From NCBI GenBank assembly GCA_000499405.2, contig HG738138.1:13517208-13581207 (forward strand): DNA of 64,000 nucleotides, given 5' to 3'. A model generated the notes under the pieces. That model made no database searches, was not told the origin of the DNA, and saw only the letters and a list, made by a program, of their open reading frames with translations. Each line of letters opens with the position of its first letter. Position 1 is the stretch's first letter. Source of the stretch: Onchocerca volvulus (lineage: Eukaryota; Nematoda; Chromadorea; Rhabditida; Onchocercidae). A program made the translations under genes and the position numbers. Shown here in pieces: positions 50,510 to 63,579 of the stretch.

Positions 50510-50619
50510 TATGACCATGGAATACAAGGTTGTGCCAAAATTTGAAAGCAATCGGTGGAGGATTTCCGGAGATCCATCCTCAGTATCAGGTAGGATTTAC
50601 ATTTTTATTTATATAGATA
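50510..50619 (-). mobile_element. Second, internal Helitron 5' end
   Basis: The last 19 bases (50601-50619) are identical to those at the outer 5' end (53468-53486). Further inside, AAAATTTGAAAGCAATCGGT corresponds to AAAATTTCAAATCAATCGGT near 53405. Orientation is the same as the outer end. No matching second 3' end was found between 48500 and 50600. Confidence 0.65.
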
Positions 50620-51759
50620 TGTCATCATTAATTGTTAGTAAATAACAATGTCCTGATTTTGTGGAAATTAATTTTAAAATTTACCATTTAAACACAAATC
50701 TTGTAAGTCATCTTTTGCAGCTTCTGAGTTGATTAAATTTTCTGATTTGTTAAATCCTTTTTAGGTCCACTCAGAATACTGGATATTTACTAATCAGTAT
50801 TACGATATTTTTGGGACGAAATTAATAATTTTTATATCTTAAATTTTTTAGCAGCTCTTTTACGTCGCTTGTATGATAGTAAATTCTAATTACTGAATTA
50901 GTCTGAAATCATCCGAAAAACTGAACTTCATTCATTTTGAATATTTTGAATAGAAAATTTCATTTCAGATCAAGATCGGTTCAGTTTATTTGTATCCCAA
51001 GTTCAGATTATCACAGTATTATTGCTACTGTTTCTGTCATCTGCTCATAGTCACTATTGTCAAAGTCAAAAGTGTTTAGTATAATCGCAAACCAAGGTCA
51101 TTTGACTTTTAAACTTAATTACTTATCATAAAAAATGAAAATTTTTCGCAGAGCTTCAGTGTGCAACGAACAAATTAGTATAATTTTATTTTTCATATAA
51201 CAAAATCTGCATTGATGACATTAAGTATTTAAAGAATTCAGGTCATTTGAAAAAGAAACCTTAGCAAAAGTCATTTAGATCATCATCGTTGTTAAGATTA
51301 ATTAATTTCGGCAGTTTCTTTGAAATACAACGGAAAGTTTGGAATCGTCAATAATTTCGAAATGCGACGCTAGGTTTTTTTTTTCTTTTTTTCCTTTTTT
51401 TGTCTTTTTTTTTAACAGAAATGTAATTTCACCTTCTCTAATCTAGTTATAGTTCTCTTTTATTGAAGGATTTAATTAGGACACCTTGAGAATTTAAAAA
51501 TAGAAAAATAGAAAGAGAAAGAGCTAGCATGAAAAGAAAATAAAATGCTGATTATCTATTTACGAGTAGACTTGCATTTAGCTGCTTCGATCAAAGAATA
51601 ATAATTTTGAATATAATTTGTAAAATGCAAAAGCACAATCACGAGTATTTCCTCCAATTTTTTTTTTTCTTCTTTAAAAAAGCTTCTACGTTTTCTTCAG
51701 TATTCAACAAAGAATACTAGCGAAATATTGAATCAAATGCCTGGCAACATTTGTCTCGC

Positions 51760-52720
51760 TTTGAATGTTAGACTGAATAATATTGTGAAGTTCGTCGAAC
51801 GCCTTTTGTTCTTGGCCGCAAGAATAGTTCGTTGACTCAGCCATTCATGATCCTTATAACTGATTTGAATATCGGGAAATATCTTTTCAACCAACTCTTC
51901 TTTTGATGTTACTAAATTGCAGGAGTTATCAAAGCAATGAAATTCATCCTAAGGCCAAATCAACCGACAGCTTTCTGTTTTCAATTTCCAGCAGTTGATG
52001 TGAGAATATCTCAGCCGATTGATCGTTTTGCAGCTAAACATGCATATTTGTAGTTAATTTTACGTCTTTCGGTTTCGCCACAAATGAGAGTGTTTCAGGA
52101 AAACATCTGGTGTCATCTTTGTCCTTTGGTATCGATCGTCCGCCGGTGTCGATTGGGGAATTACAAGTAATGTTTGACTAAAATCTCCTGCAAGCAATAT
52201 TAATGAGTTCCCAAATAGTCTGATGTTTCCAAACAAATCTTGCAATGATCGATCAGGAATCTCGAGCGATTTTTTGTGCGCCATTTTATATTCATCGCAA
52301 GCAATAAGTTTGCACTCCTGCAATACTTTTCCCATGCCAGGTGCTTTGGAATGTTGCACGTGGGAGTTTCAATGAATTGTATATCCAATGGCAATTTCAA
52401 AGCGGAATGAGCAGTTCTTCTAGATGGTAACAATGTCGCAGCTATTCCGAACGATGTAAGAGTTAAGGCTATGTCATTTTAGGATCGAACTATTGTCAGA
52501 ATCGATCTAATTAGAAACATTTTATCAGTTCTTCCTGAAGCATTTTAAAAGATTTCTCCAAACCGATTATTGACAGCTTGCAGTATTTGATCGTGAATAC
52601 CTTTTGCTCAAGCTTCAGCTTAGAAATATTTGATTGCACATATAACAAAGAATCATCCGTGTTGTAATTTCGTTCACGACGTAATTCTATACAGCAGCAT
52701 ATCGGTTCATTCTCAGTCGT
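51760..52720 (-). pseudogene. PIF1-type Helitron helicase, N-terminal and central part, decayed
   Basis: Homology jumps between frames on the minus strand. In order it reads ERNYNTDDSLLYVQSNISK, HDQILQAVNNRFGEIF, a ruined Walker A (ASGRTDKMFLI), LPSRRTAHSALKLPL and FIETPTCNI. Then come MGKVLQECKLIACDEYKMAH (Walker B, DEY), DRSLQDLFGNIRLFGNSLIL, LAGDFSQTL, STPADDR and KEELVEKIFPDI. Several stops and shifts, and the loss of the GxGKT loop, make it inactive. These motifs belong to the helicase domain of Helitron proteins. The matching C-terminal piece lies 3.3 kb away at 48373-48490. Confidence 0.85.
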
Positions 52721-52896
52721 GCTCGCAACCGTCTCCTCAGGTCTGCTGCGCGTCGTTTTGCGCATATTTGAACTATTCTTTATCTTGTTCGCTCGTTTGC
52801 TGATACCCGTTTTTCCTCGGTTTGATTTGCAGTTAATCATCACATTACTTCCGCCGCGCAAAAGATCAACTGAGTCGATTGCACTCGAAATGTCCT

Positions 52897-52897
<1 letters not shown>

Positions 52898-52929
<32 letters not shown>
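52898..52929. repeat. Poly-A run of about 32 bases
   Basis: An uninterrupted A homopolymer lies within the Helitron, upstream of its helicase remnant. It could be a retroposed tail or slippage. No target-site duplication was checked convincingly. Confidence 0.9.
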
Positions 52930-52931
<2 letters not shown>

Positions 52932-53484
52932 AAGGAAACGGACTGTTCTTGAAATTGAAATCAAGCCAATTACATTCGAACTGTCCTCGAAATTATTTGA
53001 AAATATCCAAGCAAATTGATCACTGGATTATTCTTTCCTTTATCACATGTAGAGAAGAATAGAATCACTTAACTGTCGATTTGCTGCTATTGTTGCGTCG
53101 ATCTGTGTCATTGTAAAACTGCCGCTGTGTCAATGTAGAAACTCCAAACTGAACTCTTTGTTGAACTGGAATTGCTATCGAACTTGAACTAATTCTGCTC
53201 CAAAATCCCAATTTTTTAAATCCTTTCAGTGCTCCACTTTCCTTCCTAATCTCCAATACGTCGCCTTATGATTGTTGGTCTCATTTTGTTTATCCGTTTA
53301 TCAGAGCGTTTTGGCGGGAAACATGTTCGTCTTATGAAGACGTAAAAAAAAAGTAGGTATATTTATATGGAAACACGCGCCTATTTCAATGCAGCATTGT
53401 ATCAAAATTTCAAATCAATCGGTGAAGAACTTGAAGCATTGTGTGGTAACAATATTTTTACATTTCCATTTTTATTTATATAGA

Positions 53485-56400
53485 TACATATAAAGTGCCA
53501 ATGATTTACATTTTCTTCTCTATTTTCATAAACATTTTCATTGTGCCTTTATTCATTTTGATGGAACTGTTGAAGGAATCGCTGGTCTCTCATCTTTAAA
53601 TTAAAATTCAATTTTGATTTAATCATCTGTTGTATGCATGAATATGCTTAGATAGACATCAGTTAACCATTGAATCATCTCAAGACTGTCCTTCATATTC
53701 TTCTTGCATTACAACGGTTGATTACAAATTACGAATAACAAAATATGAATTCTTACGAAAGAATTCCTAATATTATTCCCAACGGTAGGATGAAAGAATA
53801 ATTTCGATACATCGAGTGATACTGACGCAGCTTGGCCAGCGATTTTTTACTGGCATCTCAATCGCAGATAGTTCTTTATCTCATGATATTGTCTTCATAA
53901 TTTCACAGCCATTTGTAATATTTTCTTCTTGTCTGCTGAAATTGTTCCGATATTTGTAGTGTAAATCTTGCATATAAAAGAGAACAAATTTGTAGCGTAT
54001 TTTACTGCATGCATTTCTTGTAATTATTTCTTCACACTTTTTTGCAATAACAAAAGGAGACGAGAAAGAAGAGAGTCTAGCCGATTTCAAGAAGATTGTA
54101 AAAGGTTTTTTAATTTTTCTTATTCGGATTAGACTAATTTTCTAATAGCAACAGTGCTTCTTTTTCTTTTTTTACAAATCTACCGTCCCAGTCTTACTTT
54201 TCTTTACTATGACTTTGTTCACAAGAATATTGCAGTATTTCTTCCAGTATTTATAAACTGTATTCCCTAATTTGAATGATATTCAGTAGATTGATTAAGA
54301 TCAAATTTTTAGCTTAATTTAGCTGAATTATTTCCAATTTGCCTGATCTGATCGTTTTGCTATTTGTTGGTCGTAGTAACTTTGACATATTGATTTGTTG
54401 GAATTTTTATAAAAATTGATTTTTTGATAGTAATAAGTATCGTGAGGAACATAATGATTATTTTTTAATTACTACAAAAGTCTTCAATATATGAATTTTT
54501 GAAAGTCAAATTTTCCAAAATGAGCCAAAAAGAATAACAGCAGTGATACTTGCTTGAGCAAGCAGATTAGGCAAATTTCGATTTACAGAATGAACTGTTC
54601 AACACATCAAATATATCAATCAAATATATCAATTGAGGCATCGCGGAATGTTGGCGCCGATAGCGACACGAGCAGAAATTACTTTTGCATTTAGCGGGAA
54701 GATTCATATCGAAATTGTAATTCTTATTGTCTTCTTCTTTGTTTTTCTTTTCTCCCTTTCCTTCCCCGCAATAAACTTCCAGTAGATAAAGATGTTTGAA
54801 ATACTTAAAAATGAAGCAAGCAGATCGACAATTTGATTTACCAAAGGAATAACGATGTAACTGACATTGCTATTCCTCTTTCATTTTCCATGTTTAAAAT
54901 TTTTGTAGATCAACAGTACATTATTTACGCGGGGAAAGCAAATGAATCTGAGAAATATGCAACAAAAAAAAATTGTATCATATCCGAGCAGAAAGTTTGT
55001 CATTTGAATTGAACAGTTTATTAGATGTCGTTATTAACGAGCTTTCAAACTGTAATTAAAAATTTTATTTCAAAATTTTTTACGAATTTCTTTCTCGAAA
55101 ATTTAAGGTTAGCACTAGTCTGCTAAAAGTCTCGTCTACAAACAATCTAAGCAGTTAAGTCTTAGTCATTTCAGAAGTGGATATTTCCGAATAATTTTTT
55201 GCAGAACTTTGATGCCTTTCCTTTTGATTTTCTCGGCTGTTTGCGTATGCGAGGAGGTATTTTGAATAACTGATAAATGATGTAAAAGAGAACGAAATAA
55301 TGAGAATACTCTTCATAAGTCATATCCATATTCTGGACTGACGACTGATAAGAATAACTGAACTCTAATAAGTTTTGAAATTAAAATTTTAGTTGGATTA
55401 GAGTGGCAGAATGTATCAATAATTAAAGATGATGAAATGATTCATTCATAGATTTGCAAGAGGATGAAATAGCCGACCGAAATAGTGAAAAGCTTATTTG
55501 AATTTATAACGATGTCATTTGTCCTTTCGGAGGACATGCATGAATGCAGTACAAACAAATATTACGGTTATGCGGACTGGGGTCAAAGTCATTTTATTGT
55601 ATAGTCAAGTGCTTGGCGTTTCTCTGGTCACTAAATATTATATTATAAATGTGAAGTTTTTTTTAATTAAAAACCTTTCGAAAAAATTGGATGAAGCGCA
55701 GAAAGTGCCTTTAAACATTTTTGCATTCCTAATTGACCTTTGACTTTTAAAATATTTTTTTGATGAAAATTTGCGTATTTATTTGAGAATTGTAATTTGT
55801 CAGACAGAAAATTAGACAAATGAATAAGACATTGATAGCGTTAGAAAGAAGAACGCAAGAAATTCGTTTCTTCAAATAATAATGCCTCGACAATGCATTA
55901 CATCGGTAAAATATCTTGGAAGAAAAATAAAAAAAAAAATGTTTGTAAAAGTTCGACGTATTTTCTGAAACAATAAAACTCTAACAGATGCCATAAAACC
56001 TAACATTGAACAATACCATCGTTCATTTAACCAACCTGTTTTCATTTAACAATGTTTTCTGAAATTTGCTTGACTATTTTAACCAGTCAATAAGCATAGT
56101 CTGAATTCTGCAAGATTTTACTTTTTAACCTGTAATTTTCTAGGCGTGCTGATAAGAAATATATTTCCTCACTGCAACTTTTTCATTCCCACAAAAGGTA
56201 TGCAAAAATCAAAAACACCGATAATACTGGAATCGAATCAAAAATTGAAACGATTTAACGATTCAAACCAAATATCTGCTCAAGATCTAGTACATGATGA
56301 CGAATGAATTTTTATTACCTGGCTTCCATGTCAGTCCCTTAATTGTCCTCTTTTTTTTTATCCATAATTTAAATACTTCTATGAAAATTCTTTTTACGCA

Positions 56401-56685
56401 CCCTTCCTTACAGCTGCACACAATTATAACTTCGCTTAAATTACTCATTCTATCTAAAATTGTATAAAGATTGGTGAATCCAAATCATTTCAACTGATTT
56501 CAACTGCTAAAGTGATTTCCTGACAAAATACAAGAAGATAGGTTCCATCTATATTCAAAACTTTGAATTGAAACTTCACATTATCTGACAAAATAATAAC
56601 TTAATTTTAGAAATTTGAATAAATGCAATTAACGAAAAAATAAATAAACTTCCATATAAAAGAAACAAATATGAACGATCAGTTA
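53485..56685. other. Intergenic, 3' of the ground-like gene
   Basis: This 3.2 kb stretch is AT-rich. The open frames at 53881-54090 and 55519-55743 carry no motif or splice context. It should contain the 3' UTR of the ground-like gene. Confidence 0.4.
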
Positions 56686-58470
56686 TTATGGTTTTTTGTA
56701 TATGAAACATATAACTCTTTCCTTCTGTGCTTCGCAATATTCCGTAGTGATGACAATGTAAGTAAAGCCTGCGTCCGAACAGATGATGTCGATCTCGTCC
56801 TCTTTCATAATTTCCTGAGCTGCTTTGTGTATCGCTCGTTTGGATTTTACCGGATCTGTCTGATCTATATTCTAAACAAGACTTTTCATCCCACTAACTT
56901 TACTTTTCAATTATTTATTTTACAAATTTGGGAGAAAAACTTTACTAAGCTACTGAAAACTTCGAAAAAACCTTAAGAAGCAAATCCTTCAGCACTATGC
57001 TGTTACATTTATTTTCGGAAATTATTACGGCTCCATGAATCCTTCGCTCCGTTAATGGCGCTGTTGCCGACGATACTGGTGAAACTAAAAGTATAAGTTT
57101 TTTTCAAGAATAACAACTTTAACTAGTGAAAAATAGCCTTACATATATATATATCAGTAAAAAAGTTATGAATAGATGAGGCCAGAAAAATAAAGAGGAA
57201 AGAGGCTGGTTCTACGCGCTATCATGCTCAGCCTTGCCTGCAATACCTAGAATCATAGTAGCATTGAGAACATCTAACATTATTTCCTTCATCTTTCAAG
57301 TTAGTTGCTGTCCTTATTTCTCATTCTATTACCAACTATAAAAGCTTCAAAACTTGACAAAAATTGGTCCATACATTGATTTGTGTTGTCACGATCCGGA
57401 AATATTAGATCGTCTGATTTCTGAACTTCATTTTGGATAGAAAGCGGTTGATGCACCCCCGAAGGATTCGTTGCATCTGTCTCAGGCTCAAACAAATGAT
57501 TTGGAGTTATGGATGGAGGTGAAACGCTCAAGAAAGTTGGCAATCCAGCACTTTGTGTATTCGGTCGGTAACTACTATATGATGATGATGGTGGTGGTGG
57601 TGGTGGTAGTGGTGGTGGTAGCGCTGAAATTGCTCAAATGAATTGAAAATTTTTTTTATTGCGTAATGATCCATTTTTTTTCAATTATAAATATAAGCGT
57701 TCTAATGTTTTCACCACCTACGAAAAAATATTAAATAATTTTATTTAACTTTTTCAAATGCTCCTAAATATTAATGAGAGTTAGAATGTTGCTGAAATGA
57801 ATTCAGCATCTTAAAATCTGAAATTTTGTAATCTCAACTTACCGAAGCTTCCACCTCCAGGAAAGGCATAACCGCCCACGGTGCTTCCAGGAGAAACATA
57901 ACTGCCCGCGGGAGCATTTGCAGAGCCACAATCACAATTGGATGACGGTAAATAAACAGGTTGAGGCGGAGGGCAAAGAGCAACAGGTGGTGGTGGACAT
58001 GCTGGTGGAGGAGCACATACTTTGCAGACGGGACATATTGGTGGTGGACAAGGAATTGGTGGCGGACAGATAGGCTTAATGACGAAAATAAAATACATAT
58101 TAGAAAATAAAAATAAGACAATGGGAAATTGGAAATATTAAAAGGAATTCATGAATGAAAAATTTCTAATTCATTTGAACAATTGGCAGGAAAATGAACT
58201 TTTAAACTGATCTCAAGAACTGACTTTTTAAAACTCATATTAATATAGCACAATGCTGAAAACTTTAAAAACTTTCAGAAATTTCGAAATTTTTTTCAGA
58301 AAACAATTTTTATGGCAAAATGAGAGAATATTGTAACTAACAATTGAACATCCACAAGATGGTGGCATTGGTATACCACATTCACAGCAACAGCCAAGTC
58401 CACTAGCCTGTGGCACGACGGATAATTTCAAAAATATCACAAGTACTAACAATCTCTGGCTGCGCATCAT
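56686..58470 (-). CDS. Secreted ground-like domain protein with Cys/Pro-rich region
   Basis: Five exons give an in-frame protein of about 316 residues: 58342-58470, 57843-58074, 57333-57623, 56972-57084 and 56686-56871. It has a signal peptide (MMRSQRLLVLVIFLKL..), a Cys cluster (GLGCCCECGIPMPPSCGC), and Pro/Cys repeats (CPPPIPCPPPICPVC, CPPPQP). A Gly/Ser stretch, an oligoproline tract and a Ser/Asn linker follow. The C-terminal ground-like domain reads ENKCNSIVLKDLL, KSKRAIHKAAQEIM, IDIICSDAGFTYIVIT, TEYC and ERVICFIYK. The four Cys spaced in this order define the domain. Ground-like proteins are a nematode branch of the hedgehog-related proteins, thought to act in cuticle and extracellular matrix. 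The start at 58470 was chosen because the upstream Met would put a charged 14-residue lead before the signal peptide. Confidence 0.9.
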
Positions 58471-61400
58471 TTTCCTCCAGACAGTTTTATATTTTGTTTT
58501 TGCTTTCAGCACTTAGGGATTCTATGCTGCTTTTGGTTCTACCTAAATTTCGAAAAATAATTCTATTTTTCATAAAATTTTGCCAAGTTGTTTGCTAGAA
58601 AATGCTTCGAAATGCTGACAAGTGAGAGAAAGAAAATATGAAATTCGATGGCATCGTTCGAAAGTTAAAGAATCACTGAACTTACAAGCCCACAGCTGAC
58701 ATACAAATGACCATTCTTTAGAATCATATGAGAACATTTTGACATGATAAGGTATTCTGAGATTTCAAAAAAAATTCTGCAATATGGAATCAGGAGTGCT
58801 GACAAATTTCGAAACTGTAGATTTATCAATAATTGGACGCTATTGATAACACCAAGTTACAAACCAATATCATCAAGTAATTAGGTTTTCAGTCAAATTA
58901 TTCAGAAGATTCAAATGGTCTAACGATTTAATAAACATAATAATTATGATATTTACAAATTATAATTAAATTTGGTAATGGACATGGAAGGTTTAGCAGC
59001 AGGAAAAAGGTAAATTACTATATGTTAAGAGAAATGGAACGTTCATTCTTTAACTGTATTTGTAATTGTGTGAATTAAGAAGAATAAAAGGCAAAATAGG
59101 GCAGAATGAAACGAATAATTTCGAAAGGAAGATGAAAATTGTAATTTTCTCTTATTACTCAATTAATGACACTAATGAAGTCAGAACAAATATAAGATGT
59201 AATAGGTGGGAGAAGAAGCAGACTAAGCGTAAGAAAACCTGCGAGAAAGAGTATCTGGAAAGTGAAAGAATAGGGGACAAAGAGTGAAAAAGTGAAATTT
59301 TTGGAATTTCAGAATTCATCTTTCTTGCCCATCAGTATTCCGCTCTTCTTTATAACCTTTATCACCATTATTTCTAATAATGATGACATTCACATCTACT
59401 AGTTTATCAATCACTTCATTTATGTCATTAATCTCTTGGAATGTATGGATAAAAATCTTCTCGGAAGGAAGAAAAGAGTACTATTCGATGACCTGAATCT
59501 TTTCGTCTCGCTAATTTTCATAAAAATACTGAGATTAGCATCAATTGCATGCTGGTGGATTGTAAAATGGACCAATCCCTCATTTTTTTTTTTTTTTTTG
59601 CTGCAGAATGATGAAAAATCTCCCAGCAAAAACTTCTTCTGTCCATAAGTTTGAAGATTCCACTTAGTTTGGCAGTTGGAGCAATAATTCCTTGTTTGTA
59701 TAAAATTTTTTACCGTGAACTGATCACTGAAACAATGCTGAACATTATCAAGGAGACTTTTCACTTTGCAACAATGATCTGTTCTGAATAGCTGGATCTG
59801 GGATTCTGGAAGTATTTCTATTTAAATCATTAGAATTAGTGAAGCTAACAACGTTTCTCCGTTGACATGAATATTTGGAAGATTCAAATATACTTTTAGG
59901 AATACTCTTTTATCTGATTTTACTCGAGGAATAAGTTACTTTCAGGAAACATGTATCGCTCGCTGTGCAAGCACTTTTTTTTTTTTTTTTTTTTAAAGCA
60001 AGAAATGAGAAATCACAAAAAAATCAGACAGCACTGCATATCATTCACTGATTGGACTGATGATGTTAGTATTATCTTCAGTGGATCATTTTTATGAATT
60101 TGAAATAACAATTTTTGCATAATTTGTAAAATTTCAGAAATACAAAATTTCGAACAATGATGAGCGAAATGAATTTGCCGGCATTAGAGATTTTTATATC
60201 AAATATCTGAAACCCTATCGGAACAAGCACTTGAAACTATATCGGAATTAAATCAATAATTTAAAACTTAAAGATGCCATTCTACTCTAAAATAGGTTTT
60301 TTTATGATATAACTTCTTCAGCAATTTCCAATTCCATTATTATTGTCAACATTTCAATTTTGAAGATAATTTGAATTAATCTTATTACCCTCAAGTCTGA
60401 GCCTTGAGCTTGCCTTCTAGTTTTGTTTTCCTCAATTTCTTTATCCTTCTCGAAATCGTGCTTTTCTTCTGTTTCTTACGATATAACCGATGAATAAAGT
60501 TTTCCACGAATCATACAATGAAATTTTTTGGTGCGGAGCAGAAAAAGAAGTTCTAAATGGAATTTGTAAATCGAGCAGTAAATAAAAAAGTAAATTATTT
60601 ATGCACAGAATAAAAAGCGAGCAAGTAATTTATATATGCACATGGAATAACAATGACAATTAATGGTAGTTTCAACTTGTTAGCTTCTATATCTGTTAGT
60701 ATTAGATATATATATAACGTTGATTACCTGGTTAAAAATTTTAATGTCATTGGTCTCCCTCATTATTATCGTCATATTCCCTTCATGAAAAAGTTAAACG
60801 AATTTGATCAATAATTTATATAATCCTATTTCAGCAGTACTAATTAATACATATTTACAATTTGAACTGTTACCATTTTAAACGAAGTGCTTCAATACGA
60901 AGCATCAAAAATTTCGAATTAGTCTCGTGTTTTCAATGTATCGCTACGGCGAAAATATTCAACTCGATGATATTCTCCACTACCTAACGACAATGTAATT
61001 TGAAGTGCGCTAAGCTTTATTTCATATTTCATTAGATTCAAGCATGAATTCAGTCTTTATAGGTAATTAACTTTTCACCTGTATGGATAGGTTGATGTCT
61101 TGAGCAACTAAACAGCAAATTGTTATGGAATGCATGAAAATGAAAGCGAAGTATATGCTCGGGTATTTGTGTCCCGGGATATACTGTAATTCATTACTAT
61201 GTAACGCTGGATAAAAATAGATTCATCACCTTTATAATAAAGAAAGACAAAGTCACAAGGGAAAAACAATGCTTTTTTAAAAAAAATATAATACGGTAGT
61301 TATCGATAGAACCAACTTTTAATTGATTATTATTGCCAACAGAAAATAATAAATTGTATTAGAAATTTGATAAGGAAATGATAAAATGAAAACAACTACT

Positions 61401-63579
61401 CTTTACTTAAAACAGCGAAGATTCAAAGAAAGAAGGAAACAAACACTTATTAACGAATCCAGCTATATAACAAAAACGAATAGCTAGAAATAGTGGAAAG
61501 AATTGTATTGTATCAATGCGAGTGCATTTCATTGGAATCATTCTCAAAGTTTCATAGTTTATTATAAAGTTTCCAGGATTCCGAAATTGTATATTTCTCC
61601 GAGAAATTGACAAACTATTAAAATTGCAAGAGATGACATGATGAATTGTTATTGACAATAAAGCAACACAACTTTGTTAACTATTTTCAATTGAAAATTG
61701 AAGTTAGTCAATTTTTCAATTAAATATTCAGCTACTTTGCTTCTATTTGCCTTGCCTTGAAATATCTCTTCTATAAAAATTTTAGAAATTTAATTTACTC
61801 AAAATAATGATGAAGATCCATAAAAAAATTCAACTCGACAAACTTTCAAACTGTGGCATATCGAAATATTTTCGAAGAGAGGAAAATTTCGAGTTAAAAA
61901 TGAGAAAAGAATCTTTTATAGCAAATTTATTTCGATGTGGAAAACTCATGGATTCGAAGTTCGCGCTTTGTTTTTCCAAGAACTTGTTTTCCTTCTAGAA
62001 TTTCACATCAAACCTGTGGAATTAATAATAAGCAACACACATAAGAAAATAAGCAAACACAGATAAATCATTGGATCTTTAATCAAACACCAAGTAACAT
62101 CAAATGTCACATAAGTCGAATGAAAAGATTTCGCCTTTTCTATGATATTTCAAATCAGTGTTCGAAAACTATATTACCATATACTACTTTTATCTTCTCT
62201 GCAAATTTGGTATCATATAAGACGTTAATTAATAATAACAAGCTAGTTGGAAGTCAAACTTTTTTAATAAGATCAAGAACATTATTTTGAACTGTGATAA
62301 AAATCGATGCTATCGTTTTCGAACACTGTTTTAAGCAATAATTACTTACGACGAGTGTCAGAAACTATTTAATTAATGACTAAAATTGAAATAAACTTAG
62401 AAGTATATGTATATGAGGTATAAACAAAATGAGGATTTCATTCTCAATGAGGCTATATATTCGTTGTAAAAAGAAAAAAAGAAAGATAATATTGCAAATT
62501 AGAAAAAGAATAAACGAAAATTTGATGAAAATAACAATCTCTAGAACAGCAAAGCATGCAAAAAACTGTGAAGCTATGCGGAGAATGAAGAAAAAAGAGA
62601 TTAATAGATGTTACTTACTAACTTAGATAACCTCGGCCAATATGAGTTCTGTTGAGGTCAGTTCAGGTAAGTAAGTAAATAAGTAAGCAAGCTATGAGAA
62701 CATGCAGTAAAGGAACAGTAGCTTGCATTCTGTTGCGTTTGTGTGAATGCATATGATTCGAAATCCGTTTAAATTCAGCACATTTATTTGGAAAACTTCT
62801 TCCATATATTTTCGAAATTTTTGAAAATTTCGGAAGAAAATTTTCGTCTAAACTTCCTTTAATGCATGTTCCGTCATTTTGTTTTTCTGCAACAAACACT
62901 ATGAATAAGCTACTAATTAACAAACGAAAGAACAAAACAGAATATTTTCCCAATTGAAAGACAAGCCTACTTACAAAGCGCAAAACAACAGGACTGCAAT
63001 GGATGCTTATAATTGCTTAAAACAATTTGAATGGGAATGCCGCAAAAGTAAAAAGTGAAGGAGAAATCTATGTAAAAGTATTGATAACGGCATGGTCTCG
63101 CTCAATATCATGACAAAATCTTCGGCATTACATGGGATGTATTTTCGTGAGATAAGCAAAGAAATTTTCCAATTAGTGGGCAAATAAGCAAAACTTATAT
63201 CATGGAATTACGAGACAAGAAATACCGGTCTAAAATAGATACCGGGATTATGACCCTGTAAACAGGAATACGGAAGTGCGAGCAAACTCTATATAACCTG
63301 TGCATTGCAAAAAAGAATTAGAACGATTTGAGTCAAATTTGTAAGATTAAAGCCTTATTTGATTGAATTTTTGACAATATGTTGCCCGAACAAAAAACAA
63401 AACGAAGTAGCAAAAAGAGGGTCAATTTTTGGCAATGCTCCAGGCTGAATTAAAATTAAAAAGGAAGCCGAACTAGATTACTACTATATAAATAGAAGTA
63501 AAAAAAGGAAGAGAAAACAAATGGGGAAAAAATGAAACAAATCACTGAAATACTTTTGCTTTTCTCTATCGACTGAATT
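58471..63579. other. Intergenic, gene-poor
   Basis: The promoter of the ground-like gene should lie at the low end. Open frames at 59066-59287, 59420-59764 (both strands), 61407-61658, 61807-61998 and 62429-62626 lack motifs. Poly-T tracts occur at about 59583-59600 and 59976-59994. A small secreted-like frame at 62663-62983 is listed separately. Confidence 0.35.
62663..62983 (-). CDS. Possible small secreted or membrane protein
   Basis: This single open frame of 106 codons starts with a basic then hydrophobic segment (RLLISSLFIVFVAEKQ) that could be a signal peptide. A middle region has two Cys, and the C-terminus is hydrophobic (VPLLHVLIACLLIYLL). No splice site, family motif or homologue is recognised. 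In such AT-rich DNA the openness and hydrophobic ends could be chance. Confidence 0.2.
   Translation of the reverse strand: MRFVSRLVFQLGKYSVLFFRLLISSLFIVFVAEKQNDGTCIKGSLDENFLPKFSKISKIYGRSFPNKCAEFKRISNHMHSHKRNRMQATVPLLHVLIACLLIYLLT

Larger units (their letters stand above)
47822..53484 (-). mobile_element. Decayed Helitron, minus orientation
   Basis: On the minus strand the element begins 5'-TC at 53484 (TCTATATAAATAAAAATG) and ends in CTAG at 47822. It is flanked by A at the 5' side and T at the 3' side, the A^T insertion typical of Helitrons. Near the 3' end is a strong hairpin, CGGCCACGC-tcc-GCGTGGCCG, and further in a second, CACGC/GCGTG, hairpin. A copy of the 5' end sequence occurs inverted at 47904-47921, just inside the hairpins. 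The interior holds broken pieces of a PIF1-type helicase, a tandem repeat, and an ATT microsatellite. No intact Rep/helicase frame remains, so the element is not autonomous. Confidence 0.75.

Noticed and set aside
56671..56976. Plus-strand 101-codon frame
   Set aside because: It is the antisense shadow of the ground-like domain exons at 56686-57084.
59420..59764. Minus-strand 114-codon frame and its plus-strand partner
   Set aside because: It includes a Lys run from a poly-T tract, carries no family signature, and no donor or acceptor fits on either strand.
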